The notes beneath the pieces are model-generated. The model saw nothing but the letters and a program-made list of their open reading frames with translations. It was not told the DNA's origin and did no database searches. From NCBI GenBank assembly GCA_016293365.1, contig JAEDEK010000127.1, forward strand, positions 1 through 5,438: a stretch of 5,438 nucleotides of DNA. The letters run 5' to 3'. Source of the stretch: Bulleidia sp. GTDB taxonomy: Bacteria > Bacillota_I > Bacilli_A > Erysipelotrichales > Erysipelotrichaceae. The position numbers and the translations under genes are program-made. Below, in pieces: positions 1 through 5,081 of the stretch; the first letter of the stretch is position 1; each line of letters starts with the position of its first letter.

Positions 1-63
1 CCGATTGGTGCATTCCTGATCGATCATTTCCATCCGATCATGCTGGAAAAAACAGTTGAATAA
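1..63 (+). CDS. 3' end of an unidentified gene (partial)
   Basis: A reading frame open from the window edge ends in TAA at 61-63. It encodes 20 residues beginning PIGAFLIDHF and ending LEKTVE. The first half is hydrophobic and could be the end of a membrane or core segment, but the fragment is too short to assign a family. Another frame is also open until about 59, so frame choice rests on codon character (GAA, AAA, ACA, GTT, as in the neighbouring genes). No intrinsic terminator follows: the hairpin at 80-94 lacks a T tract, so some read-through towards rpsB is possible. Confidence 0.4.
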   Translation, partial: PIGAFLIDHFHPIMLEKTVE

Positions 64-193
64 AGCTTCCTTTCTCTTTGATACGGATTGTATCTATCCT
101 TGGCAGTGATGTGTCTGAGGTCCATATGGATGATGGCCATATGGTGCAGGATTGCCATCACGCATGCGCAGAAATCTTCTTTCGGATTTCATA
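64..193. other. Non-coding gap with palindrome cluster
   Basis: No convincing gene lies here. The stretch holds a small hairpin (GATAC 80-84 with GTATC 90-94), two copies of the palindrome CCATATGG (122-129 and 137-144, 15 bp apart) and a 7-bp inverted repeat TGATGGC/GCCATCA (131-137 with 154-160). None is followed by a T tract, so none is a standard terminator. All lie upstream of the rpsB promoter and could be protein-binding sites or the untranslated end of the upstream message. The function is unknown. Confidence 0.4.
131..160. repeat. 7-bp inverted repeat upstream of the rpsB promoter
   Basis: TGATGGC at 131-137 is perfectly complementary to GCCATCA at 154-160, with a 16-nt loop that contains most of the second CCATATGG palindrome. 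It sits 34 bp upstream of the -35 element of the rpsB promoter. It could be an operator or an RNA stem in read-through transcripts. No T tract follows. Confidence 0.35.
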
Positions 194-222
194 TTGAAAG
201 CCATATCATGTTATGTTATTAT
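194..222 (+). promoter_or_regulatory. Sigma-A-type promoter of rpsB-tsf
   Basis: The -35 hexamer TTGAAA (194-199, 5 of 6 matches) and the -10 hexamer TATTAT (217-222, 5 of 6) are separated by exactly 17 nt. TG at 214-215 gives an extended -10 (TGnTATTAT). Transcription should start near 229-230, giving an untranslated leader of about 155 nt. This is one of the strongest-looking promoters in the window and fits the high expression expected of ribosomal protein genes. Confidence 0.8.
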
Positions 223-229
223 TTTTAGT

Positions 230-385
230 GGCATCCAGCGATGTCCGCTTTTTTGCGGATGTGGATGACTTCTCACACAGCGGATTCACCATCCCGTGTA
301 CATGGCTCATAAGCAGGAGTATGCATGTATTGATGGTGTTGGAAACTGTGGCGGTACCAACGGAAAGTGAGGTAAATTAAAAATT
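230..385 (+). promoter_or_regulatory. Structured 5' leader of rpsB, candidate S2 autoregulatory RNA
   Basis: Three stems can be drawn by eye. Stem 1: 241-248 with 255-262 around a T6 loop, extended by CATCC 232-236 with GGATG 263-267. Stem 2: CACCATC 287-293 with GATGGTG 332-338, then TACATG 299-304 with CATGTA 324-329, then CTC 306-308 with GAG 317-319. Stem 3: GTTGG 338-342 with CCAAC 357-361, then 345-348 with 352-355. The ribosome-binding site GTGAGGT (367-373) follows stem 3, about 12 nt before the start codon. Many bacterial rpsB mRNAs are repressed by S2 through their leaders. I infer the same here but do not recognise a named leader class. Confidence 0.5.
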
Positions 386-1330
386 ATGGCTGTTGTTACA
401 TTGAGGAAAATGCTTGAAAATGGAGTTCATTTTGGTCACCAGACACGTAAGTGGGACCCAAACATGAAACCATACATCTACACTGCTAAGAATAATGTTT
501 ACATTATCGACCTGAACAAGACACAGGAGCAGCTGGAAGTTGCTTACAACGCACTGAAGAAGATCACAGAAGACGGTGGTAAGGTTCTGTTTGTCGGCAC
601 AAAGAAGCAGGCACAGGCTACAATCCTGGAAGAAGCAATCCGTTGTGGTTCTTTCTATGTCAACCAGAGATGGCTCGGTGGTACACTGACAAACTTCCGT
701 ACAATCCAGAAGTCCATCAAGACACTTGTTGACATTGAAGAAATGGAAGCAAACGGAACTCTGGCTCTGTACACAAAGAAGGAACAGGCTATGAAGCTGA
801 AGCAGAAGGAAAAGCTCGACAACTTCCTTGGTGGTATCAAGGATATGAAGAAGCTCCCGGATGCATTATTTGTTGTTGACCCACTGGAAGAACACAATGC
901 AGTTGCTGAAGCAAGAAAGCTCGGTATCCCGGTATTTGCTCTGATCGATACAAATGCAGACCCAAGAACTGTTGACTATCCAATCCCTTCAAACGATGAT
1001 GCAGTACGTTCCATCAAGCTGCTGGTATCTCTGATTGCTGATGCAGTATGCGAAGGAAAGAACCTGCCAATCGAAAACATCGCTGAAGATGCTGATGTTG
1101 AAGACATCACAATGAAGGATGTTATCAGAAAGGTCGAAGAAGACGCTGCTGAATACGAAAGAAAGAAGAAGCAGAGATACGAAGAAAAGAGAGCTCAGAT
1201 GGCTCAGCGTCGTAACTACAACGGCGAAAGAAGAGTCTTCAAAAGAAATGACCATGCAAACAACGCTAAGGTCAAGGCTGAAGAAGGCGAAGCAGTAAAG
1301 GCTGAAACAAAGACAACGGAGGCTGAATAA
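386..1330 (+). CDS. rpsB: 30S ribosomal protein S2
   Basis: S2 (uS2) is a late-assembling 30S protein that lies at the head-body junction on the back of the small subunit and is needed for S1 binding and initiation. The family N-terminal signature is clear at residues 6-18 (LRKMLENGVHFGH), followed by GTKKQA (71-76), the RWLGGTLTN block (95-103), FLGGI (147-151), PDALFVVDP (158-166) and the IPVFALIDTNADP region (181-193). The core ends near residue 228. About 85 further residues are rich in Lys, Glu and Arg (coiled-coil-like at about 243-275) and make the protein 314 aa, against roughly 230-260 for typical S2. The ATG at 386 is chosen because it begins the conserved N terminus (MAVVTLRKML) and is preceded by GAGGT. 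The gene is followed 2 nt later by tsf, whose Shine-Dalgarno site lies in the last rpsB codons. Confidence 0.97.
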   Translation: MAVVTLRKMLENGVHFGHQTRKWDPNMKPYIYTAKNNVYIIDLNKTQEQLEVAYNALKKITEDGGKVLFVGTKKQAQATILEEAIRCGSFYVNQRWLGGTLTNFRTIQKSIKTLVDIEEMEANGTLALYTKKEQAMKLKQKEKLDNFLGGIKDMKKLPDALFVVDPLEEHNAVAEARKLGIPVFALIDTNADPRTVDYPIPSNDDAVRSIKLLVSLIADAVCEGKNLPIENIAEDADVEDITMKDVIRKVEEDAAEYERKKKQRYEEKRAQMAQRRNYNGERRVFKRNDHANNAKVKAEEGEAVKAETKTTEAE

Positions 1331-1332
1331 TC

Positions 1333-2217
1333 ATGGCAATTTCTGCAAAGCAGGTTAAGGAATTAAGAGAAATCACATCTGCAGGTATGATGGACTGCAA
1401 GAAGGCTCTGGAAGCCTGCGATGGTGATATCAAGAAGGCAATTGACTGGCTGCGTGAAAACGGTCTGGCAAAGGCTGCCAAGAAGGAAAGCAGAATTGCT
1501 GCAGAAGGTCTTGGTAAGATCGTTGTAGCTGACAACAAGGCTGTTATTCTGGAAGTCAACTCCGAAACAGACTTCGTCGCAAAAAATGACAAGTTCCTCG
1601 AACTCCTTGCTACAGCTGCTGAAACAATCGTAGCATCTGATGCTGCTACAGTTGAAGAAGCACTGGCTCTTGCTACAGCTGAAGGCACACTGAATGACAC
1701 ATTCGTCAATGCAGTTGCTACAATCGGTGAAAAGATCACCCTGAGAAGATTCGAAATCCTGACAAAGGGCGATGATGAATTCTTCGGTGCCTATACACAC
1801 CAGGGTGGCCGTATCGTTGCTGTTACAGTCGTTAAGGGCGGAGATGCTCAGGTTGCCAAGAACATGGCAATGCAGGTTGCTTCCATGAACCCATCCTACA
1901 TTTCCAGAAACTACATGCCTCAGGAAGTTGTAGATCATGAAAGAGAAGTTCAGGTAGCTCTGCTCGAAAAGGATGAAAAGCTTGCTTCCAAGCCTGAAAA
2001 GGTTAAGGCTGGTATCATTGAAGGACGTATTTCCAAGTCCTTACAGGATATGTGCCTTGTTGATCAGGAATACTTCCTGGATTCCGATCAGAAGTGCGGT
2101 CAGTATCTGAAGGCTAACGGCGCTGAAGTTGTTAAGTTTGTCAAGTATGTTGTCGGTGAAGGCATCGAAAAGAAGGATGACAACTTTGCAGCTGAAGTTG
2201 CAGCTATGGTGAAGTAA
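1333..2217 (+). CDS. tsf: Translation elongation factor Ts
   Basis: EF-Ts is the cytoplasmic guanine-nucleotide exchange factor that recycles EF-Tu from the GDP to the GTP form. Residues 4-50 are the UBA-like N-terminal domain with the family signature LREITSAGMMDCKKAL (11-26). The second signature EVNSETDFVAK (74-84) carries the Asp80-Phe81 pair that wedges into EF-Tu in known complexes. The C terminus has the conserved VVGEGIEKK and FAAEVA segments. At 294 aa it is normal length for Firmicutes. The Shine-Dalgarno CGGAGG (1317-1322) lies inside rpsB, 10 nt before the ATG, and the genes are 2 nt apart, so translation is probably coupled. One small variation is Ser16 where most family members have Gly after the signature Thr. 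The gene is followed directly by a terminator. Confidence 0.97.
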   Translation: MAISAKQVKELREITSAGMMDCKKALEACDGDIKKAIDWLRENGLAKAAKKESRIAAEGLGKIVVADNKAVILEVNSETDFVAKNDKFLELLATAAETIVASDAATVEEALALATAEGTLNDTFVNAVATIGEKITLRRFEILTKGDDEFFGAYTHQGGRIVAVTVVKGGDAQVAKNMAMQVASMNPSYISRNYMPQEVVDHEREVQVALLEKDEKLASKPEKVKAGIIEGRISKSLQDMCLVDQEYFLDSDQKCGQYLKANGAEVVKFVKYVVGEGIEKKDDNFAAEVAAMVK

Positions 2218-2235
2218 TTTTCCACAAACAACCAT

Positions 2236-2269
2236 AAGACAGTCTGTCATTAAACAGGCTGTTTTTTTT
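2236..2269 (+). terminator. Intrinsic terminator after tsf
   Basis: ACAGTCTGT (2239-2247) pairs over 9 bp with ACAGGCTGT (2254-2262), with one G-U pair and a 6-nt CATTAA loop. The stem can be extended by A/G-U pairs at 2236-2238. A run of eight T (2262-2269) follows. It begins about 20 nt after the tsf stop, so the rpsB transcript is probably bicistronic. Confidence 0.9.
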
Positions 2270-2297
2270 ATCTGTTTTCCAGTTTCAGGAAATATCA

Positions 2298-2312
2298 TTT
2301 CAGAATCTGAAA
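2298..2312. promoter_or_regulatory. 15-bp perfect dyad, candidate operator of the glycosidase operon
   Basis: TTTCAGA-A-TCTGAAA is a perfect inverted repeat with 7-bp arms around one central base. It lies between the tsf terminator and the GH1 promoter, centred about 48 bp upstream of the predicted transcription start. A further TTTCAG half-site lies at 2283-2288. TGAAA/TTTCA arms recall operators of RpiR/MurR-type sugar-phosphate regulators, but this is only resemblance. Its place just upstream of a promoter with no good -35 suits an activator, or a regulator that competes with polymerase. Confidence 0.5.
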
Positions 2313-2340
2313 CCTGCACCAAACCTGGAAATGAATTCTC

Positions 2341-2346
2341 TATAAT
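2341..2346 (+). promoter_or_regulatory. -10 element of the glycosidase operon promoter
   Basis: A perfect TATAAT at 2341-2346 lies immediately before the Shine-Dalgarno site. No good -35 is present: 17 nt upstream is ACCAAA (2 of 6 matches). There is no TG at the extended -10 position. A start near 2353 would give a leader of only about 16 nt that opens with the ribosome-binding site. The weak -35 suggests dependence on an activator, possibly acting at the dyad at 2298-2312. Confidence 0.5.
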
Positions 2347-2352
2347 GATCCG

Positions 2353-2360
2353 TAAGGAGG
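2353..2360 (+). promoter_or_regulatory. Ribosome-binding site that fixes the GH1 start
   Basis: TAAGGAGG is a full 8-base complement to the 16S rRNA 3' end. It is 8 nt from the ATG at 2369 but only 2 nt from the in-frame ATG at 2363, and it lies downstream of the in-frame ATG at 2345. This selects 2369. The 2345 ATG also overlaps the TATAAT element, so it would not be transcribed from that promoter. Confidence 0.88.
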
Positions 2361-2368
2361 GAATGACG

Positions 2369-3847
2369 ATGAGTTTTCCAAAGAATTTTCTATGGGGTGG
2401 TGCAGTCGCTGCCAATCAATGTGAAGGAGCCTGGCTTACCGATGGAAAGAAGCCGAACATTACCGATGTAGTTGTCGGTATCGGTTCCAACCAGCCAGGA
2501 CTTGCCTGGAATGAAAAGTCAGGTAAATGGGAGATGAAGCTTGATCCTGAAAAACAGTATCTTTCACATGATGGAATTGATTTCTATCATCGCTACAAAG
2601 AAGATCTGAAGCTGTTTAAGGAAATGGGCTTCAACTGTTTCAGAACATCCATTGCCTGGGGCAGAATCTTCCCGGATGGTGATGAAGAACTTCCAAATGA
2701 AGCAGGATTGAAATTCTATGATGATCTGATTGATGAGATCATCAGAAACGGTATGGAACCTGTCATCACACTGTCTCACTATGAAACACCGCTGCATCTT
2801 TTATGCGAATATGGCGGCTGGATCAGTCCGAAGATGATCACATTCTGGCATCGGTATATCACCACTGTATTCAACCGATACAAGGGCAAGGTAAAGTACT
2901 GGCTGACATTCAATGAAGTCAATGCCATGCTGAGAAATCCGATGATTGCTGCAGGGGTCCTGCATATCGATGATCCGCAGTATAAGGATGATGCGAAAAA
3001 GTCCATTACACCAAAAGATGTATGGACTGCTTACAGAAATATTCTGATTGCCAATGCAGATACAGTATATACAGGACATCAGATTGATGCTGAAAACAGA
3101 ATCGGTGCAATGATGACTGCTTCCGGTACAGCTACCTATCCGGAAAACTGTGATCCGGATAATGTATTCGGTGCCTATCAGACACAGCGCATGGCAGTAT
3201 TCTACATGCTTGATCCAATGGCGACAGGAATGATTCCAGGATATGTAGAGCGTATCTGGAATGAAAACCCGGATCTGGATCCTCACTTTACCCAAAGAGA
3301 TCTGGCATGGATCAAAGCCAATACAATTGACTTTATCTCCTTCAGCTATTACAGAAGTGCCGTATATGCAAAAGATGCGGAAATGACATCCAATACCGGC
3401 GGGATCAAGGGAAAGGAGAACCCATATCTGAGTGAATGTTCGCCAGAACCATGGAGCTGGCCGGTAGATCCAAAAGGATTGCGCTATACGATGAATGTTC
3501 TGTATGATCGCTATCATCTGCCGTTATTCATTGTTGAAAACGGCATTGGACTGGATGAAACTCCGGATGAAAACGACATCATCGATGATTCATTCCGTGT
3601 GCATTATCTGAAAGAACACCTGTTACAGGTACATGAAGCAATCCTGGATGGTGTGGAATGTCTTGGCTATCTGTGGTGGGGTCCGATTGACATCGTATCT
3701 GCCGGTACAGGTGAAATGAAGAAACGCTATGGCTTTATCTATGTTGACCGTCATAACGATGGTACAGGAACATTGGAAAGAAAAAAGAAGATGTCTTTTG
3801 ACAGTTTTAAAGCTATAATAGAATCAAATGGTGACATTTTGTTATAG
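2369..3847 (+). CDS. GH1 family 6-phospho-beta-glucosidase
   Basis: A cytoplasmic glycoside hydrolase predicted to split 6-phospho-beta-glucosides (for example cellobiose-, arbutin- or salicin-6-phosphate delivered by a PTS) into glucose-6-phosphate and the aglycone. It is 492 aa, normal for the family. Visible landmarks are the N-terminal GH1 signature FLWGGAVAANQCEGAW (7-22), the glycone-binding His137 in LSHYETP, the acid/base Glu183 in TFNEVN, and the nucleophile Glu390 in PLFIVENG. The C-terminal phosphate pocket has Ser444 in DIVSAGTGEM, then Lys452 and Tyr454 in KRYGF. This Ser-Lys-Tyr set separates phospho-glycosidases from plain beta-glucosidases, which usually carry Glu at the Ser position. 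There is no signal peptide. The start at 2369 is set by TAAGGAGG. It is first in an operon with the DUF871 gene 14 nt downstream, whose ribosome-binding site overlaps this stop codon. The exact substrate, including 6-phospho-galactosides, is not settled. Confidence 0.92.
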   Translation: MSFPKNFLWGGAVAANQCEGAWLTDGKKPNITDVVVGIGSNQPGLAWNEKSGKWEMKLDPEKQYLSHDGIDFYHRYKEDLKLFKEMGFNCFRTSIAWGRIFPDGDEELPNEAGLKFYDDLIDEIIRNGMEPVITLSHYETPLHLLCEYGGWISPKMITFWHRYITTVFNRYKGKVKYWLTFNEVNAMLRNPMIAAGVLHIDDPQYKDDAKKSITPKDVWTAYRNILIANADTVYTGHQIDAENRIGAMMTASGTATYPENCDPDNVFGAYQTQRMAVFYMLDPMATGMIPGYVERIWNENPDLDPHFTQRDLAWIKANTIDFISFSYYRSAVYAKDAEMTSNTGGIKGKENPYLSECSPEPWSWPVDPKGLRYTMNVLYDRYHLPLFIVENGIGLDETPDENDIIDDSFRVHYLKEHLLQVHEAILDGVECLGYLWWGPIDIVSAGTGEMKKRYGFIYVDRHNDGTGTLERKKKMSFDSFKAIIESNGDILL

Positions 3848-3861
3848 GAGGATCATTTAAA

Positions 3862-4947
3862 ATGAAATCACTTGGTATTTCCGTTTATCCGGAACATACG
3901 ACAAAAGACGCTGCGTATGCCTACATGCGCAGAGCCGGTGAACTCGGCTTTAAAAGAGTGTTCACATGCTTCCTTTCCGTTACAGAGTCTAAGGAAGACC
4001 TTGTCAGAAACTTCTCTGAATTCTGCCAGGTAGCACATGAAGCAGGGCTGACTGTATCTGCAGATACAAACCCTGAAGTATTCAAGCACATCGGTGCAAC
4101 TCCATATGACCTTTCCATTTTCCATGATATCGGTCTGGATATCATTCGACTGGATGGACACTTTGGAAGTGCTGAGGATGCTGCGATCACACGCAACCCT
4201 TATGGAATCAAGATTGAATACAATGCTTCCGGTATGATTGCCTTTGATAATCTGATCGAATGCGGTGCAGATGAAGAAAACATGTGTTTCTGTTCCAACT
4301 TCTTCCCGCAGCGCCATACAGGTATGGGCATGGAACGCTACATTGAACTGACATCCCGCTATAAGAAGGGTGGATTCAGAGTTGCTTCCTTTGTTTCTTC
4401 CAATGCACAGAATACATTCGGACCATGGCCTGTCTATGAAGGTCTGCCGACACTGGAAATGCACAGAGGTCTTCCGATTGACCTGCAGGCAAGACACCTG
4501 CTTGCGATGAATCTGTGTCAGGATATCATGATTGGTAACTGCTATGCGGATGATGAAGAACTGGTGACTTTATCCAATATGGATATGACAAAGATTACTG
4601 TCAGAGTAGAACCTGTCGCTGATATCACGGATACTGAAAAGGAAATCCTGTACTGGGACAAGCATAACCAGAGAGGTGACTGCAACGAAAACATCATCAG
4701 AAGTTCTTTCCCACGTATTGTGTTCAAAGGCAAGTCCATTCCGCCAAGAACTGACAAAGGATTTACAGCACACAGAGGTGATGTTCTGATCGTCAATGAC
4801 AATCTGGAACACTACAGAGGAGAGCTGTGGATTGTATGCCATGACATTGAAGTGTCCAATGAATACAATGTCGTAGGCCATGTATCATCTCAGGAACAGA
4901 TCCTGCTTGACTGGATCAGACCTGATTCTCCATTTGGAATTCTCTGA
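3862..4947 (+). CDS. MupG/DUF871 family TIM-barrel protein (GH170-type 6-phospho-glycosidase)
   Basis: The 361-aa protein matches the DUF871 family by pattern. Residues 1 to about 240 form a TIM barrel starting LGISVYPEHTTKD (4-16), with LGFKRVFTCF (28-37), VSADTNPEVF (65-74), IIRLDGHFG (94-102), NFFPQRHTG (146-154) and GLPTLEMHRG (194-203). Residues about 245-358 form the cyclophilin-like C-terminal domain, with RSSFPR (280-285), HRGDVLIVND (304-313) and VVGHV (337-341). The characterised relative, MupG of Staphylococcus aureus, cleaves MurNAc-6-phosphate-GlcNAc in the cytoplasm during cell-wall recycling. No signal peptide is seen, so a cytoplasmic role is likely. AGGAGG (3846-3851) overlaps the GH1 stop and lies 10 nt before the ATG. 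TGA is followed by TAA as a tandem stop. Murein recycling is possible, but GH1 next door, and no murQ or PTS in view, leaves a different phospho-disaccharide open. Confidence 0.85.
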   Translation: MKSLGISVYPEHTTKDAAYAYMRRAGELGFKRVFTCFLSVTESKEDLVRNFSEFCQVAHEAGLTVSADTNPEVFKHIGATPYDLSIFHDIGLDIIRLDGHFGSAEDAAITRNPYGIKIEYNASGMIAFDNLIECGADEENMCFCSNFFPQRHTGMGMERYIELTSRYKKGGFRVASFVSSNAQNTFGPWPVYEGLPTLEMHRGLPIDLQARHLLAMNLCQDIMIGNCYADDEELVTLSNMDMTKITVRVEPVADITDTEKEILYWDKHNQRGDCNENIIRSSFPRIVFKGKSIPPRTDKGFTAHRGDVLIVNDNLEHYRGELWIVCHDIEVSNEYNVVGHVSSQEQILLDWIRPDSPFGIL

Positions 4948-4969
4948 TAAAAAACAGGTACATAAACTG

Positions 4970-5002
4970 ACGATATCCGTGTCAAAGCGGGTATCGTTTT
5001 TT
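4970..5002 (+). terminator. Intrinsic terminator after the glycosidase operon
   Basis: ACGATATCCG (4970-4979) pairs over 10 bp with CGGGTATCGT (4988-4997), with one G-U pair and an 8-nt loop. Six T follow (4997-5002), with a second run of seven T at 5007-5013. It starts 22 nt after the stop codon. The opposite strand has no T tract next to the stem, so it should work only in the + direction. Confidence 0.92.
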
Positions 5003-5027
5003 ATTCTTTTTTTCTGTTTTATGTCTG

Positions 5028-5056
5028 TTGCATAGGCATGTATGCAGTGGTATAGT
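5028..5056 (+). promoter_or_regulatory. Extended -10 promoter of the MFS gene
   Basis: TATAGT (5051-5056, 5 of 6 matches) is preceded by TG at 5048-5049 (TGnTATAGT). TTGCAT (5028-5033, 3 of 6) lies 17 nt upstream as a weak -35. Transcription should start near 5063, leaving a leader of about 19 nt with GAAGGGA as the ribosome-binding site. The promoter lies between the terminator and the MFS start, so the transporter is a separate transcription unit. Confidence 0.65.
5029..5046. promoter_or_regulatory. Inverted repeat inside the MFS promoter, candidate operator
   Basis: TGCATA (5029-5034) and TATGCA (5041-5046) are perfect 6-bp arms around GGCATG. The repeat begins within the -35 hexamer and fills most of the spacer before the -10. 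A protein bound here would block polymerase, so a repressor site is the natural reading. It does not resemble the dyad at 2298-2312, which suggests different control from the glycosidase operon. Confidence 0.4.
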
Positions 5057-5081
5057 TTTGCAGGTTTGAAGGGAATTGAAT

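Noticed and set aside
80..94. GATAC-GGATT-GTATC hairpin as a terminator for the upstream gene
   Set aside because: The stem is only 5 bp, AT-rich, and no T tract follows.
346..362. Resemblance of CTGTGGCGGTACCAACG to a T-box antiterminator bulge
   Set aside because: The TGGnACC-type core does not match properly, no specifier stem is seen, no terminator follows, and the downstream gene is ribosomal rather than an amino-acid gene.
2218..2340. Catabolite-repression (cre) site ahead of the glycosidase operon
   Set aside because: No sequence close to TGnAAnCGnTnnCA is present; the TTTCAGAATCTGAAA dyad lacks the central CG.
2801..3517. 238-codon open frame on the - strand inside the GH1 gene
   Set aside because: It lies entirely within a well-matched GH1 gene, has Cys/Ile-rich composition unlike real proteins, and lacks a plausible start context. 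The other long reverse frames (for example 1272-1739 and 3868-4497) are rejected for the same reason.
3798..3824. Perfect TTGACA (3798-3803) and perfect TATAAT (3814-3819) inside the end of the GH1 gene, a possible internal promoter for the DUF871 gene
   Set aside because: The two hexamers are only 10 nt apart, too close for sigma-A. The alternative TAGAAT (3819-3824) gives a 15-nt spacer, which is short. The sequence also encodes ordinary family residues (FDSFKAIIES), so chance is the simpler explanation.
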